From Mycolicibacterium madagascariense (GTDB lineage Bacteria; Actinomycetota; Actinomycetes; Mycobacteriales; Mycobacteriaceae), in assembly GCF_010729665.1 (NCBI RefSeq), contig NZ_AP022610.1, positions 5,642,001-5,706,000 on the forward strand: DNA of 64,000 nt. Direction: 5' to 3'. Numbering within the stretch: position 1 is the stretch's first letter; the number at the start of each line of letters is the position of its first letter. The notes beneath the pieces were generated by a model, which was not told where the DNA came from, did not search any database, and saw nothing but the letters and a program-made list of their open reading frames with translations. The position numbers and the translations under genes are program-made. This document shows, piece by piece, positions 18,182 to 31,503 of the stretch.

Positions 18182-19428
18182 GCGCGCGCGTCGGAGTGAC
18201 GCTGTCCGACCGCTACCGTCTTCAGCGACTCATCGCGACGGGCGGCATGGGCCAGGTCTGGGAGGGTCTGGACACCCGGCTGGGTCGGCAGGTCGCGATC
18301 AAGGTGCTCAAGGCGGAGTTCTCGACCGACGCCGAGTTCGTCGAGCGGTTCCGCGCCGAGGCGCGCATCGTCGCGATGCTGAACCACCCAGGGATCGCCA
18401 GCGTCTACGACTACGGCGAGACGGACCTCGACGACGCGGGCCGCACCGCCTACCTGGTGATGGAGATGGTCACCGGGGAGCCGCTGAACTCCGTGCTCAA
18501 GCGCACCGGGCGGCTCTCGCTGCGCCACGCCCTCGACATGCTCGAGCAGACCGGGCGCGCGCTGCAGGTCGCGCACACCGCGGGTCTGGTGCACCGCGAC
18601 GTGAAGCCGGGCAACATCCTGATCACCCCGACGGGCCAGGTGAAGCTGACCGACTTCGGCATCGCCAAGGCGGTCGACGCCGCTCCGGTCACCCAGACCG
18701 GCATGGTCATGGGCACCGCCCAGTACATCGCTCCCGAGCAGGCGCTCGGGCGCGACGCGACCGCTGCCAGCGACGTGTACTCCCTCGGCGTGGTGGGCTA
18801 TGAATCGGTCGCGGGCCGACGTCCCTTCACCGGCGACGGCGCCCTGACGGTGGCGATGAAGCACATCAAGGAGCAGCCCGCGCCGCTGCCGTCCGACATT
18901 CCGCCCAACGTGCGGGAGCTGATCGAGATCAGCCTGCTCAAGGAGCCGGGCCAGCGCTACCGCTCGGGCGGCGCGTTCGCCGACGCCGTCGCCGCCGTGC
19001 GCGCGGGTCGTCGGCCGCCGCGACCCAACCACGCTCCGTCGATCGGCCGGGCCACCCCGGCGGCCATACCGTCGACGGTGCATCCACGCCCCGTCGCCGA
19101 CTACGGTCGGCCGCCGACCGCCAACGTGCGCACGCGTCCACCCACCGGCAGCCACCGCACCCCGCCGCCGAAGCGCACCTTCTCCCCGGGTCAGCGCGCG
19201 CTGCTGTGGGCGGCGGGCGTGCTCGGCGCACTCGCGATCATCATCGCCATCCTGATGGTGCTCAACGTCCAGGACCGCAAGGACAAGCCCGCGCCGACCA
19301 CCGAGACCAGCACCACCGTGGTGGGTCCCTCCCCCGCGCCGTCCTCGGCGACGCCCGGCGCCATGGCCCCAGGCGTCGTATGGGCCCCCACGGTTCCGTC
19401 GATCGGCGTAGAACAGACATCCACATGA
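18178..19428 (+). CDS. pknA: Ser/Thr protein kinase PknA
   Basis: 416 residues. The kinase domain has the glycine loop TGGMGQVW, Lys42 in [15 protein letters not shown] with Asp141, DFG at 159-161, and activation-loop threonines at 172 and 174. A Pro-rich juxtamembrane segment precedes a single membrane helix at about 341-363 and a short external tail without PASTA domains. It controls growth and cell shape together with PknB. It overlaps pbpA and pknB by ATGA. Confidence 0.97.
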   Translation: MSARVGVTLSDRYRLQRLIATGGMGQVWEGLDTRLGRQVAIKVLKAEFSTDAEFVERFRAEARIVAMLNHPGIASVYDYGETDLDDAGRTAYLVMEMVTGEPLNSVLKRTGRLSLRHALDMLEQTGRALQVAHTAGLVHRDVKPGNILITPTGQVKLTDFGIAKAVDAAPVTQTGMVMGTAQYIAPEQALGRDATAASDVYSLGVVGYESVAGRRPFTGDGALTVAMKHIKEQPAPLPSDIPPNVRELIEISLLKEPGQRYRSGGAFADAVAAVRAGRRPPRPNHAPSIGRATPAAIPSTVHPRPVADYGRPPTANVRTRPPTGSHRTPPPKRTFSPGQRALLWAAGVLGALAIIIAILMVLNVQDRKDKPAPTTETSTTVVGPSPAPSSATPGAMAPGVVWAPTVPSIGVEQTST

Positions 19429-21317
19429 CGACCCCCCAACACCTGTCCGACCGCTACGAACTGGGCGAGATCCTCGGCTTCGGCGGCATGTCGGAGGTCC
19501 ACCTGGCCCGTGACGTACGCCTGCACCGCGACGTCGCGGTCAAGGTGCTGCGCGCGGACCTGGCCCGCGACCCGAGCTTCTACCTCCGGTTCCGCCGCGA
19601 GGCGCAGAACGCGGCCGCGCTGAACCACCCCGCGATCGTCGCGGTGTACGACACCGGCGAGGCCGAGACGGCCACCGGGCCGCTGCCCTACATCGTCATG
19701 GAGTACGTCGACGGCGTGACGCTGCGCGACATCGTGCACAACGACGGTCCCATCGAGCCGCGCCGCGCGATCGAGATCATCGCCGACGCGTGCCAGGCGC
19801 TGAACTTCAGCCACCAGCACGGCATCATCCATCGCGACGTCAAGCCCGCGAACATCATGATGAGCAAGTCGGGCGCGGTGAAGGTGATGGACTTCGGCAT
19901 CGCGCGGGCGCTGCACGACGGCGGCGTCAGCGTGACGGCCACCGCCGCGGTCATCGGCACCGCGCAGTACCTGTCACCCGAGCAGGCTCGCGGCGAGACG
20001 GTCGACGCCCGGTCGGACGTGTACTCGCTGGGGTGCGTGCTCTACGAGGTGCTCACGGGCGAGCCGCCGTTCGTCGGGGACTCCCCCGTCGCCGTGGCCT
20101 ACCAGCACGTGCGCGAGGATCCCGTGCCACCGTCGGAGCGCAACGCCGCGCTGTCTCCCGAGCTCGACGCCGTCGTGCTCAAGGCGTTGGCCAAGAACCC
20201 GGACAACCGCTACCAGAGCGCGGCCGACATGCGCACCGACCTGATCCGCGTCCACAGCGGTGAGGCGCCGGAGGCCCCCAAGGTGTTCACCGACGCCGAG
20301 CGCACGTCGCTGCTCTCGGCGGCCCCGACGGGCGGTCGCAACCACCCCACCGACCGGATGCCAGCGCATCAGGCGACCTACACCCCGCCCAAGGAGCGCA
20401 ACCCGGCCATCGGGCGCTGGCTCACCGTCGTCGCGGTGCTGGCCGTCCTGACCGTCGCGGTCACGGTGCTGCTCAACTTCGTCGGCGGCAACCCCCGCGA
20501 CGTCCAGATTCCCGACCTGCGCGGGCAGAAGCGCGACGATGCCGTCGTCTCGCTGCAGAACCTCGGGTTCAAGACCAACATCAACCAGCAGACGAACTCC
20601 ACCGTGCTGCCCGGCCTGGTCATCAGCACCGACCCGCCGGCCAACACCGCGGCGGCCCGCGACGACGAGATCACGATCAACGTATCGGTGGGTCCCGAGC
20701 AGCGCGAGGTGCCCGACGTGTCGAAGCTGCTGCCGGCCGACGCCGAGCGCAAGCTGAAGGACGCCGGCTTCGACCAGATCAAGCAGGTGCCGGGTACCTC
20801 GAGTCCCGACGACAAGGGCCGGGTCCTGCAGACCATGCCGTCGGCGAATTCCACCTCGGCCATCACCAACGTGATCACGATGGTCGTCGGGAGCGGCCCC
20901 AACCAGCAACAGATTCCCGAGGTCGCGGGGCAAACCGTCGACGTCGCGACGCAGATTCTGACGGCCAACCAGTTCACGACGGCGATCCCCGTCCCCGTCG
21001 ACGGTCTGGCGAACACCAAGGGCCAGGTGATGGGCACGCTTCCGCCGGCCGGACAGACCGTCCCGGTGGACACCCCGATTCAGCTGCAGGTCTCGTCAGG
21101 CAACCAGTTCAAGATGCCCGATCTGCACGGGAAGTTCTGGACCGAGGTCGCGCCGCTGCTCCAGTCGCTGGGCTGGCAGAACATGGGCAGCAACTTCATC
21201 AAGCTGCCCGACGCGCAGAACAGCGGCGTCCCGACGGCGGGCGTGGTGACTCAGGACCCGGCGCCGGGCACCCCGTTGAAGTTCACCGACCCGATCACGC
21301 TGAGCTTCGCGCAGTAG
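19425..21317 (+). CDS. pknB: Ser/Thr protein kinase PknB with four PASTA domains
   Basis: 630 residues. The start is the ATG at 19425, overlapping the pknA stop. The kinase domain contains GFGGMSEV, Lys40, HRDVKPAN with Asp138, DFG and activation-loop Thr171/Thr173. After a juxtamembrane region comes one membrane helix ([19 protein letters not shown]), then about four PASTA repeats ([74 protein letters not shown]). PASTA domains sense muropeptide or lipid II. Known substrates include CwlM and MurJ, both encoded later in this window. The 3' end overlaps trpG tail to tail by 23 bp. Confidence 0.97.
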   Translation: MTTPQHLSDRYELGEILGFGGMSEVHLARDVRLHRDVAVKVLRADLARDPSFYLRFRREAQNAAALNHPAIVAVYDTGEAETATGPLPYIVMEYVDGVTLRDIVHNDGPIEPRRAIEIIADACQALNFSHQHGIIHRDVKPANIMMSKSGAVKVMDFGIARALHDGGVSVTATAAVIGTAQYLSPEQARGETVDARSDVYSLGCVLYEVLTGEPPFVGDSPVAVAYQHVREDPVPPSERNAALSPELDAVVLKALAKNPDNRYQSAADMRTDLIRVHSGEAPEAPKVFTDAERTSLLSAAPTGGRNHPTDRMPAHQATYTPPKERNPAIGRWLTVVAVLAVLTVAVTVLLNFVGGNPRDVQIPDLRGQKRDDAVVSLQNLGFKTNINQQTNSTVLPGLVISTDPPANTAAARDDEITINVSVGPEQREVPDVSKLLPADAERKLKDAGFDQIKQVPGTSSPDDKGRVLQTMPSANSTSAITNVITMVVGSGPNQQQIPEVAGQTVDVATQILTANQFTTAIPVPVDGLANTKGQVMGTLPPAGQTVPVDTPIQLQVSSGNQFKMPDLHGKFWTEVAPLLQSLGWQNMGSNFIKLPDAQNSGVPTAGVVTQDPAPGTPLKFTDPITLSFAQ

Positions 21318-21969
21318 CCGTCCGCACGGTGTTGGCGACGTCGTCCTCCAGCGTGCTGACCAAGCCCTCGTCGAGCGGCTGACCGCACACGGCCAGCCAG
21401 TTCGCGAGCATCCGGTGACCGCCCTCGGTCAGGATCGACTCGGGGTGGAACTGCACCCCGTGGATGGGCAGGTCGGCGTGCTGCACGCCCATCACGACGC
21501 CACCCGAGGTTTGCGCGGTGACGTGCAGGTCGGCGGGCATGGTGTCGGGCAGGATCGTCAGCGAGTGGTACCGCGTGGCGGTGAACGGATCCGGAAGTCC
21601 TATCAGCACACCAACATTCGCGTGATTGACGCTGCTGGTCTTGCCGTGCAGGAGTTCGGGGGCACGGTCCACCGTCCCGCCGAACGCGACCCCGATCGCC
21701 TGGTGGCCGAGGCAGACGCCCAGTAGCGGAGTGCCCGCGTCGGCGCTTGCCAGCACGAGGGGGATGGAGGCGCCGGCGCGTTCGGGGGTGCCGGGTCCCG
21801 GGCTCAGCAGGATGCCGTCGAAGTCCTCGGCGACCTTCGCGATGTCGGCGTCGGTGGCCAACCGGGGATCGTCGTTGCGCCACACGTCGGCGTGCACGCC
21901 CAGCTGACCGAGGTACTGGACGAGGTTGAAGACGAAGCTGTCGTAGTTGTCGACGACGAGGACGCGCAT
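21295..21969 (-). CDS. trpG: Class I glutamine amidotransferase (anthranilate/aminodeoxychorismate synthase component II)
   Basis: 224 residues. The triad is Cys86 in GVCLGHQ with His175 and Glu177 in FHPES; LSPGPGTP near residue 57 is the oxyanion signature. It releases ammonia from glutamine for TrpE or PabB and so may serve both tryptophan and folate synthesis. It starts with MRVLVVDNYDSFVFN at once. The gene follows the DUF881 gene on the minus strand by 17 bp and converges on pknB with a 23-bp coding overlap. Confidence 0.93.
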   Translation of the reverse strand: MRVLVVDNYDSFVFNLVQYLGQLGVHADVWRNDDPRLATDADIAKVAEDFDGILLSPGPGTPERAGASIPLVLASADAGTPLLGVCLGHQAIGVAFGGTVDRAPELLHGKTSSVNHANVGVLIGLPDPFTATRYHSLTILPDTMPADLHVTAQTSGGVVMGVQHADLPIHGVQFHPESILTEGGHRMLANWLAVCGQPLDEGLVSTLEDDVANTVRTATARSSA

Positions 21970-21986
21970 CGGCCCAGGTTACTGGC

Positions 21987-22736
21987 TCAGTAGCCGAGCG
22001 GACCGGCCGGCTTGGCGTAGCGCATCCGCACCGCGGGGGGATGGGCGACGACGTCGACGTCGGATCGCGTCTGCTCGGTGTACCCGAGACCGAAGCGCAG
22101 GACGTAGCGCTTGTAGAGGGTGACCATGGGCGAGGCGGCGAGCGCGGACTGCATGGCGGAGGTGTCGCCGATCGCGGTGATCACGTACGGCGGGCTGTAG
22201 GTGCGACCGTTGAGCAACAGGGTGTTGCCGACGCACTGCGGCGCCGACGTCGTGATGATCCGCTGGTCCTGCATCTGGATGCCCTCGGCCCCGGCGCTCC
22301 ACAGCGCGTTCAGCACGGCCTCGATGTCCTGCTGGTGCACCACCAGGTCATCGGCGGACGCATCGCCGGGGAAGCGGCCCGCGGCGTCGCGCTGGGCGTC
22401 GGTCAGGGTGACGACGACGCCGGGCCCGTGCAGGGCCACCAGCCCGGCGTCGGCGGCCAGTGCGTCGGCTCGCGAGGTCATCGCCGCCAGGGCCGCCGCG
22501 GCGGTGGGAGTGCCGCCGTGATGATTGTCGACGTCGTTGGTGAGCGTCTCGCGCTCGGCCGACAGCCGATCGACCGAGGCCTGCGCCTCGCGCACCAGGT
22601 CGACCAGGCGGGGTGCGTCACTGCGGCGAATCTCGTTGCCTCCGGACACCGTGTGGGTGGTGGCCAGGAGCAAGCCCGCGCAGAGGCAGACGATGGGTAC
22701 GCCGTAGCGCCACGGAGAACGGCCTGCGGCAGCCAT
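21987..22736 (-). CDS. DUF881 membrane-anchored protein (Rv0012-like)
   Basis: 249 residues. One N-terminal membrane helix ([23 protein letters not shown]) is followed by a coiled-coil stretch and the DUF881 domain, with [34 protein letters not shown] and [14 protein letters not shown]881 proteins lie near division genes in actinobacteria and some are sporulation-linked; the molecular role is unknown. It is divergent from crgA, sharing a 109-bp promoter region, and upstream of trpG. Confidence 0.9.
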   Translation of the reverse strand: MAAAGRSPWRYGVPIVCLCAGLLLATTHTVSGGNEIRRSDAPRLVDLVREAQASVDRLSAERETLTNDVDNHHGGTPTAAAALAAMTSRADALAADAGLVALHGPGVVVTLTDAQRDAAGRFPGDASADDLVVHQQDIEAVLNALWSAGAEGIQMQDQRIITTSAPQCVGNTLLLNGRTYSPPYVITAIGDTSAMQSALAASPMVTLYKRYVLRFGLGYTEQTRSDVDVVAHPPAVRMRYAKPAGPLGY

Positions 22737-22845
22737 CGTTTCTCCCGTCTTCGGAGTGCTGCGTTACGCTCTGGGATGCAGCGGTTACATCCTTGCACCC
22801 ACAACGTCAGATCGTCCCCCCGCAGCTAACTGTTCGAAGGTGTTC

Positions 22846-23130
22846 ATGCCCAAGTCCAAGGTCCGCAAGAAGAACGACTTCACGATCAGCCCGGTCAGCC
22901 GGACGCCGGTCAAGGTGAAGGCCGGTCCGTCGAGCGTCTGGTTCGTCGTCCTCTTCGTCGGATTGATGCTGTTCGGCTTGATCTGGCTGCTGGTGTTCCA
23001 ACTCGCTGCGACCAACCCCGTCGACGCGCCCAGCTTCCTGACGTGGATGGCCAAGCTGGCCCAGTGGAACTACGCCATCGCGTTTGCCTCCATGATTACC
23101 GGGTTGTTGCTCACCATGCGGTGGCGATGA
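22846..23130 (+). CDS. crgA: Cell division protein CrgA
   Basis: 94 residues. A basic cytoplasmic head ([12 protein letters not shown]) leads into two membrane helices, [20 protein letters not shown] and [16 protein letters not shown]. CrgA is a septal scaffold that binds FtsZ, FtsQ, FtsI and CwsA. The ATG at 22846 was chosen for its match to the invariant N-terminus; the upstream extension is not conserved. CwsA, its known partner, is encoded 1.3 kb away. Confidence 0.95.
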   Translation: MPKSKVRKKNDFTISPVSRTPVKVKAGPSSVWFVVLFVGLMLFGLIWLLVFQLAATNPVDAPSFLTWMAKLAQWNYAIAFASMITGLLLTMRWR

Positions 23131-23285
23131 CCGTTTCGCGCCGTGGAAACGCGCCCAAGTCGTTCGGCCGCGTTTCGTTGCTCGCAACCTCCGCGTCACC
23201 CAATCACACCGATGTGATTCATCCCCATTGGGGATAGCACTCGTGGATAACCCGATAGTCCGCGGACAAACGGTGCAAGGCAGCT

Positions 23286-23705
23286 GTGCAGCAAACTGAA
23301 TGGGGCCCGCCCACCGCGGGCATCGCCGCGTGTGGATTCGTCGGCTTCGTGATGGCCGTCGCTGCTGTGACCGTGGTCACAGACGTTCCGGGACGGTTCC
23401 TTGCCGGCGTTGCCGCAGTGGGTCTCTTGGCGTTTGCAACGATGTCGTGGCGCGCGCGTCCCAAGCTGGCAATCACCGGCGACGGCGTGGTGGTTCGCGG
23501 GTGGTTCGGCACGCAGGTGTTGGGCCGTCAGAACCTGGCGAAGGTGCGCATCACCGAGTTCCGCCGGATCGGCCGCAAGGTGCGGCTGCTCGAGATCGAC
23601 ACCGCGCCGGATGATCGGCTGCTGGTCTTCACCCGGTGGGATCTTGGGACCGACCCCCTGCACGTCCTCGACGCCCTCACCGAGGCCGGGTACGCGGGCA
23701 ACTAA
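23286..23705 (+). CDS. PH-domain membrane protein (Rv0010c-like)
   Basis: 139 residues from a GTG at 23286. Two hydrophobic helices (AGIAACGFVGFVMAVAAVTVV and FLAGVAAVGLLAFATM) are followed by a bacterial PH-like domain (LAITGDGVVVRGWFGTQVLG...RLLVFTRWDLG). Its role is unknown; it is conserved beside crgA in mycobacteria. A strong bidirectional hairpin separates it from ppiA. Confidence 0.88.
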   Translation: MQQTEWGPPTAGIAACGFVGFVMAVAAVTVVTDVPGRFLAGVAAVGLLAFATMSWRARPKLAITGDGVVVRGWFGTQVLGRQNLAKVRITEFRRIGRKVRLLEIDTAPDDRLLVFTRWDLGTDPLHVLDALTEAGYAGN

Positions 23706-23719
23706 CCCCAGACAGCGAG

Positions 23720-23748
23720 GTGCCCCGCGAGCCGGGCCCGCGGGGCAC
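23720..23748. terminator. Bidirectional terminator between Rv0010c homologue and ppiA
   Basis: GTGCCCCGCG and CGCGGGGCAC form a perfect 10-bp GC-rich stem with a 9-nt loop in the 54-bp convergent gap. Confidence 0.8.
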
Positions 23749-23759
23749 GTCGGTGAACG

Positions 23760-24305
<546 letters not shown>

Positions 24306-24393
24306 TTCGTCTTTCGGCGCCGGGTTCCGGCCCCCCTCCGGCGGGCACCGAATAGGGTGGGCGCCGGACATCCCCCGGCAGAGAGGCTGGACC

Positions 24394-24831
24394 ATGAGCA
24401 CGACGACGAAAGTCGCCCGCCTGACCCCGGCGGCGCGCATCGCCCGCGGTCTGAAGTACACGACGGTGGGTCCGGTGGACGTCACCAGGGGAGCGCTCGG
24501 CATCGGCGTCAACTCGACGCGGGCCTCGGCGTCCTGGGCGGTCAACCGGTACCGGCTCAACCGGTTGAAGGCTCAGGTGAAGCAGGAGCTCGCCGCCGCC
24601 CAGTCGACGATCGCCCACGAACTGTCGGCGGCCCAGGACGTGGTGGCTAATCTCCCGCAGTCGATCCACGTCGGGAAGGCGAAGCGACGGCGGCCGAGGC
24701 CGCTGGTGCTGGCGGGAGCCGCGGTGGCCGTACTCTCCGTCGGCGCGGTGTCGTTCTCGATCATCAGGCGTTCGACCCAACCCGAGCCGTCGTCGCTGCC
24801 GCCCAGTGTCGACGTCACCCCAGCACCGTGA
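24394..24831 (+). CDS. cwsA: Cell wall synthesis protein CwsA
   Basis: 145 residues. The N-terminal domain ([33 protein letters not shown]) is the CwsA signature. It is followed by a helical Ala/Gln segment and one C-terminal membrane helix ([22 protein letters not shown]). CwsA binds Wag31 and CrgA and affects polar growth and septation. The ATG at 24394 sits after a GAGAGG ribosome site. The 3' end converges on the tRNA-Ala gene. Confidence 0.93.
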   Translation: MSTTTKVARLTPAARIARGLKYTTVGPVDVTRGALGIGVNSTRASASWAVNRYRLNRLKAQVKQELAAAQSTIAHELSAAQDVVANLPQSIHVGKAKRRRPRPLVLAGAAVAVLSVGAVSFSIIRRSTQPEPSSLPPSVDVTPAP

Positions 24832-24868
24832 GATCGATTGCGCGGCAACGTTTTTGACGGGCGGGGAG

Positions 24869-24941
24869 TGGAGCCTAGGGGATTCGAACCCCTGACATCT
24901 GCCTTGCAAAGGCAGCGCTCTACCAACTGAGCTAAGGCCCC
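24869..24941 (-). tRNA. alaT: tRNA-Ala (anticodon TGC)
   Basis: 73 nt. Acceptor GGGGCCT pairs with AGGCTCC (one G-T), discriminator A. The anticodon arm is CTGCC-TTTGCAA-GGCAG and the T arm AGGGGTTCGAATCCCCT. No encoded CCA. The 5' ten bases also hold the stop of a small upstream ORF. Confidence 0.96.
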
Positions 24942-25033
24942 TCGGCGGCCACGTGCCACACCTCGACGCGGTTGCGCGACCTGAGGATCATCGCGACCGC
25001 GGCGACGATTGCGAGCACCACGAAGACCTTCAC
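24932..25033 (-). CDS. DLW-39-like small membrane protein overlapping tRNA-Ala
   Basis: 33 residues: a GTG at 25033, six nt after a GAAGGG ribosome site, then MKVFVVLAIVAAVAMILRSR and a tail ending WHVAAEGP. It has one membrane helix, then basic residues, then an acidic-Trp tail. Actinobacterial DLW-39 proteins of about 39 residues lie in this spot between tRNA-Ile and tRNA-Ala; here VEVW replaces DLW. The TAG stop uses bases 8-10 of tRNA-Ala. The match rests on position and layout, so the family name is tentative. Confidence 0.65.
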   Translation of the reverse strand: MKVFVVLAIVAAVAMILRSRNRVEVWHVAAEGP

Positions 25034-25061
25034 AGTGCACCCTTCTCGTCAAGGCGAACCG

Positions 25062-25135
25062 TGGGCCTGGGAGGACTCGAACCTCCGACCTCTTCGTTAT
25101 CAGCGAAGCGCTCTAACCACCTGAGCTACAGGCCC
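25062..25135 (-). tRNA. ileT: tRNA-Ile (anticodon GAT)
   Basis: 74 nt. Acceptor GGGCCTG pairs with CAGGCCC, discriminator A. The anticodon arm is TTCGC-TGATAAC-GAAGA with one end mismatch, and the T arm GGAGGTTCGAGTCCTCC. It lies upstream of tRNA-Ala, as in other mycobacteria. Confidence 0.96.
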
Positions 25136-25200
25136 GTACACACGTACGGCCGAGGGACGAGATTACCGCAGTCCCCGCCATGGCCCAAAACGGCCGCCGA

Positions 25201-26088
25201 TCAGTCCCTGTCCGCCAGGGTGACCTCGATGCCGCCCACCAGATCGGTCGTCAGGTTGTAGATGAACGCCCCACAGGTCGCCATCGCCGTGAGCAGCACG
25301 ATGTTGACCAACCCGATGAGGGCCGCGCCCCCAAAGATCGTTCCGCTGGAGACCAATTCACCGCCGCTGCCGCCACCGCTGGTCAACAGGTCACCGACGT
25401 TGCTGTTCAGCTTGCTCCACACGCCCATGCCGCCGAGCACCAGGTAAAGGAACGCGACGGCGATCATCCACACGAAGAACAGCGAGACGCTGAGCACCAG
25501 GGAGACCTTCAGCACGCTCCACGGATCCAACCGACGGATCTGCATGCTGGCGCGCACCGGCCCCTGCGAGCGGTTCGCCGCCGACGCCCGGGTGGCGGTC
25601 GTCGTCCGCGTGACGGGCTCTCCACCGGGCCGCTCGGCGGCCGGCTTGCGCGCCGATCGCGGTGCGGGACCGGAGAGGTCGGGGAGCTCGCTGGCGTAGG
25701 TGTCCGGACGTCCGGACTCCGGCCGCTCGACGCGGGTCGGCTGACCCGATTCGGACTCGCGGGCCGGTGCCGACTCACGGGGCGCCGACTCACGCGGGGC
25801 CGTCGCCTCGCGGGCCGGACCCGACGACGGACCCGCCGCGGGACCACCGGCGATGAAGCGGTTCAGTCGGGCATCGGGACCGGGGGAGGGACCGGGGGAG
25901 TGGCCGGCCACGGCGCCCGCTCGCGGACCCTCCTGCGGCCGTGGCCGCGCCGGACCCCGTTGCCACGGTGGCACGTCCCCCGACGACGACGGACCGTTCG
26001 GCCCGGCCTCGTGGGTGCCGTTCGAACCGTTGGCGCCACCGGTGCCCTCGGTGGCGCGCGGCGGTCCCGGCTCGTTGGGTGAACCCAC
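25201..26088 (-). CDS. DUF3566 transmembrane protein (Rv0007-like)
   Basis: 295 residues from a GTG at 26088, six nt after an AAGGAG ribosome site. The first 180 residues are disordered, rich in Pro, Gly, Ser and Glu. The DUF3566 domain follows, with two membrane helices: [27 protein letters not shown] and [28 protein letters not shown]. It is conserved downstream of gyrA in actinobacteria (59 bp gap here) and implicated in cell shape; the exact role is unknown. Confidence 0.9.
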   Translation of the reverse strand: MGSPNEPGPPRATEGTGGANGSNGTHEAGPNGPSSSGDVPPWQRGPARPRPQEGPRAGAVAGHSPGPSPGPDARLNRFIAGGPAAGPSSGPAREATAPRESAPRESAPARESESGQPTRVERPESGRPDTYASELPDLSGPAPRSARKPAAERPGGEPVTRTTTATRASAANRSQGPVRASMQIRRLDPWSVLKVSLVLSVSLFFVWMIAVAFLYLVLGGMGVWSKLNSNVGDLLTSGGGSGGELVSSGTIFGGAALIGLVNIVLLTAMATCGAFIYNLTTDLVGGIEVTLADRD

Positions 26089-26147
26089 CTACGGCTCCTT
26101 AGTTCGGGCCGGCTGCCGGAGGCAATCGGCGTGCCCACCTACGGGCA

Positions 26148-28673
26148 TCACGTCGCGCTGGTCTCTGTCTCGTTCTCGGTGTCGTCGTCGGCGGCATCCT
26201 CGTCGGCATTGCGGGCGACGGCAATCAGTGTGTCGCCATCGCCGAGGTTCATCAAGCGCACACCCTTGGTTTGCCGCCCAGCCTTGCGCACCTGCCGCGC
26301 CGCGGTCCGGATGACGCCGCCGCTCGACGTGATGGCGTACAGCTCGGTGTCCTCGTCGACGATGAGGGCGCCGACCAGAGTGCCACGCCTGCGGTCGTAC
26401 TGAATCGTCAGGATGCCCTTGCCGCCGCGACCCTGGGGCGTGTACTCCTCGATCGGCGTGCGCTTCGAGTAGCCACCCGACGTCGCGACCAGCAGATACG
26501 TACCCTCGCGGACGACGTTCAGCGACAGTAGCTGATCGTCCTCGTTGAACCGCATGCCCTGCACGCCGGAGGTAGCCCGGCCCATCGGCCGCAGGGCCTC
26601 GTCGGTCGCCGAGAAGCGAATCGACTGACCCTTCGCCGAGACGAGCAGCAGATCCTCGGTGGCCGCACAGAGCACCGCACCCACGAGTTCGTCGCCGTCG
26701 CGCAGGTTGACCGCCACGATGCCGCCGGAGCGGTTGGAGTCGAAGTCGGTCAGCTTGGACTTCTTGACCAAACCCTTCTTCGTGGCCAGCACAAGGTAGG
26801 GCGCGTCCTCGTAGCTCTTGATCCGGATGACCTGGGCGATGCGCTCCTCGGGCTGGAACGCGAGCAAGTTGGCGACGTGCTGCCCGCGCGCGGTCCGCGA
26901 CGCCTCCGGCAGCTCGTAGGCCTTCGCCCGGTACACCCGGCCCTGCGTCGTGAAGAACAGGATCCAGTCGTGGGTCGAGCTGACGAAGAAGTGCTTGACG
27001 ATGTCGTCCTGCTTGAGACCCGCGCCCTGCACGCCCTTGCCGCCGCGCTTCTGGCTGCGGTACAGGTCGGACTTGGTGCGCTTGGCGTAGCCGGTCTCGG
27101 TGATCGTCACGACGACCTCTTCGCGGGCGATGAGGTCCTCGTCGGCGACGTCGCCGTCGGCCGGGATGATCCGCGTGCGCCGGTCGTCGCCGTACTTCTC
27201 GACGAGTTCTGCGAGTTCATCGCGCACGATCGCACGCTGACGCTCCGGCTTGGCCAGGATGTCCTCGAGGTCGGCGATCTCCGCCTCGATCTTGGCCAGG
27301 TCGTCGACGATGCGCTGGCGTTCCAGGGCGGCCAGGCGGCGCAGCTGCATGTCGAGGATCGCCTGCGCCTGGATCTCGTCGACGTCGAGCAATTCGATCA
27401 GGCCGGTCCTGGCCACGTCGACGTTGGCCGACGCCCGGATGAGGGCGATGACCTCGTCGAGCGCGTCGAGCGCCTTGACCAGGCCGCGCAGGATGTGGGC
27501 GCGTTCGTTGGCCTTGCGCAACCGGTAGATCGTGCGCCGGACGATGACGTCCAACTGGTGCACCACGTAGTACCGGATGAGCTGGTCGAGCCGCAGCGTG
27601 CGCGGCACGCCGTCGACGATCGCCAACATGTTGGCGCCGAAGCTCGTCTGCAGCTGCGTGTGCTTGTAGAGGTTGTTCAGCACCACCTTCGCGACGGCGT
27701 CGCGCTTGACCTCCACCACGATGCGCAGGCCCACGCGGTCACTGCTCTGGTCCTCGATGTTGGAGATGCCGGCGAGCTTGGCATCGCGCACCTGGTCGGC
27801 GATCGAGGTGATGAAGTTGTCGTGGTTGACCTGGTACGGCAGCTCGGTGATGACCAGCAGGGTGCGGCCCTTGGAGTCCTCCTCGACCTCCACGACGCCC
27901 CGCATCCGGATCGAGCCGCGGCCCGTCGTGTAGGCGTCGTGAATGCCCTGCGAGCCGACGATCAATCCGTAGGTGGGGAAGTCGGGCCCCTTGACCCGCT
28001 CGGTGACCGCGGCCAGCGTCGCCTCTTCGTCGGCCTCGTGGTTCTCGAGGCACCAGAACACCGCCTCGGCCAGCTCGCGGAGGTTGTGCGGCGGCATGTT
28101 GGTGGCCATGCCGACCGCGATGCCGCCCGAACCGTTGGCCAGCAGGTTGGGGAACCGGCTGGGCAGGACCGTCGGTTCCTGTACCCGGCCGTCGTAGTTC
28201 GGGATGAAATCGACTGTCTCCTCGTCGATTTCGCGCAGCATCTCCATCGCCAACGGCGTGAGACGCGCCTCGGTGTACCTCATGGCGGCTGGCGGATCGT
28301 TGCCCGGCGAACCGAAGTTGCCCTGACCGTCGACCAATGGGTAGCGCAGCGACCACGGCTGGGCCATCCGGACGAGCGTGTCGTAGATCGACGAGTCACC
28401 GTGCGGGTGGTAGTTGCCCATCGTCTCGGCAACGGAGCGAGCGGATTTCGCGTGCCCGCGGTCCGGGCGGAACCCGGAGTCGTACATCGCGTAGAGCACG
28501 CGGCGGTGCACCGGCTTGAGGCCGTCCCGTACCTCGGGCAGTGCGCGGCCGACGATGACGCTCATCGCGTAATCGATGTAGCTGCGCTGCATCTCCTGCT
28601 GGATGTCGACCGGTTCGATGCGGTCGGTCGTCGCGCCGTCGTCGCCGCCGGGCGGCAGGGTGGTGTCAGTCAT
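26148..28673 (-). CDS. gyrA: DNA gyrase subunit A
   Basis: 841 residues. The catalytic Tyr133 is in [10 protein letters not shown]. The quinolone-resistance region reads GDSSIYD, with Ser94 at the position equivalent to Ala90 of M. tuberculosis and Asp98 equivalent to Asp94. The C-terminal beta-pinwheel contains the GyrA box QRGGKGVQG. With GyrB it introduces negative supercoils using ATP. It follows gyrB by 30 bp, so one operon. No intein is present at the active-site Tyr, a known insertion spot in some mycobacteria. Confidence 0.98.
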   Translation of the reverse strand: MTDTTLPPGGDDGATTDRIEPVDIQQEMQRSYIDYAMSVIVGRALPEVRDGLKPVHRRVLYAMYDSGFRPDRGHAKSARSVAETMGNYHPHGDSSIYDTLVRMAQPWSLRYPLVDGQGNFGSPGNDPPAAMRYTEARLTPLAMEMLREIDEETVDFIPNYDGRVQEPTVLPSRFPNLLANGSGGIAVGMATNMPPHNLRELAEAVFWCLENHEADEEATLAAVTERVKGPDFPTYGLIVGSQGIHDAYTTGRGSIRMRGVVEVEEDSKGRTLLVITELPYQVNHDNFITSIADQVRDAKLAGISNIEDQSSDRVGLRIVVEVKRDAVAKVVLNNLYKHTQLQTSFGANMLAIVDGVPRTLRLDQLIRYYVVHQLDVIVRRTIYRLRKANERAHILRGLVKALDALDEVIALIRASANVDVARTGLIELLDVDEIQAQAILDMQLRRLAALERQRIVDDLAKIEAEIADLEDILAKPERQRAIVRDELAELVEKYGDDRRTRIIPADGDVADEDLIAREEVVVTITETGYAKRTKSDLYRSQKRGGKGVQGAGLKQDDIVKHFFVSSTHDWILFFTTQGRVYRAKAYELPEASRTARGQHVANLLAFQPEERIAQVIRIKSYEDAPYLVLATKKGLVKKSKLTDFDSNRSGGIVAVNLRDGDELVGAVLCAATEDLLLVSAKGQSIRFSATDEALRPMGRATSGVQGMRFNEDDQLLSLNVVREGTYLLVATSGGYSKRTPIEEYTPQGRGGKGILTIQYDRRRGTLVGALIVDEDTELYAITSSGGVIRTAARQVRKAGRQTKGVRLMNLGDGDTLIAVARNADEDAADDDTENETETSAT

Positions 28674-28703
28674 GGTGTCAGCCTTCGTCTTTGAGTGGCG
28701 GCG

Positions 28704-30788
<2,085 letters not shown>

Positions 30789-30940
30789 CTACCGTGATGC
30801 ACTGTCAGCACTGATTCTGAGGCGGCGTTTCCGCGCTCCTAATCGAGCCGTGCACGGTTTTTCTCGACGTCCCGTGCGTCCCGACGACCGAATACGCACC
30901 TACACGTGTTGTCGGCGCTCTGAGAACCGGCTGTTTCTGG

Positions 30941-31503
30941 TCATCCGTAGGTATCCCGGGGGCCTCGTCCCGGCACGTTGTACTTGCCCTTGCGCCAGGT
31001 GGGTCCGGCGGGGCCGACGATCTTCAGGCTGGTGACGACGCCGTCGCCGACCGCCGCGGCGATCTTGGCCAGCAGTTGCGCCTGCACCATCCGCAGCTGG
31101 GTGGCCCACGCGGTCGACTCGGCCACGACCGTCAGCACGCCGTCGCGCAGGACTGTCGGATCGGCGTGCTCGGCGATCTGCTCACCGACGACGGCCGCCC
31201 ACTGGCCGAACACCGAGCCCTCCGCCACGCGTGCGGACCACCCCCGGCTCTTGGCGAGCTCGGAGGTCGCCGCGGCCAACGTCTGGGGATCACGCGAATC
31301 CGGACCGGGTCCCGACCATCGCCGCCGGAAGCCGCGTGTCGGGGTGGCGTTCGTCGAGGACGTGCGACCCCTCCCGACGTCCTTGCCCTGGCTCTTCGCC
31401 GCGCCCGGGCCTCCTCGAGGGCGCGGCGCACCAGGTCCATCCCCTTCAGATGGGCCAGCGCATCGGGCGGTCCCAACGGCTCGTCGTCGCTGCGGTCCGT
31501 CAT
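30941..31503 (-). CDS. dciA: Replicative helicase loader-like protein DciA (apparent frameshift)
   Basis: The start (ATG at 31503, ATGA overlap with recF) reads [34 protein letters not shown]. The conserved DUF721/DciA part, [26 protein letters not shown]...[28 protein letters not shown], lies in another frame and ends at 30941. A one-base loss near 31400, in a GC-rich run (GCCGCGCCCGGGCC), would restore a product of about 188 residues like Rv0004, including the linker [11 protein letters not shown]. DciA delivers DnaB helicase at the origin. Either a sequencing error or a true mutation; the former is likelier because the gene is essential. Confidence 0.8.
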
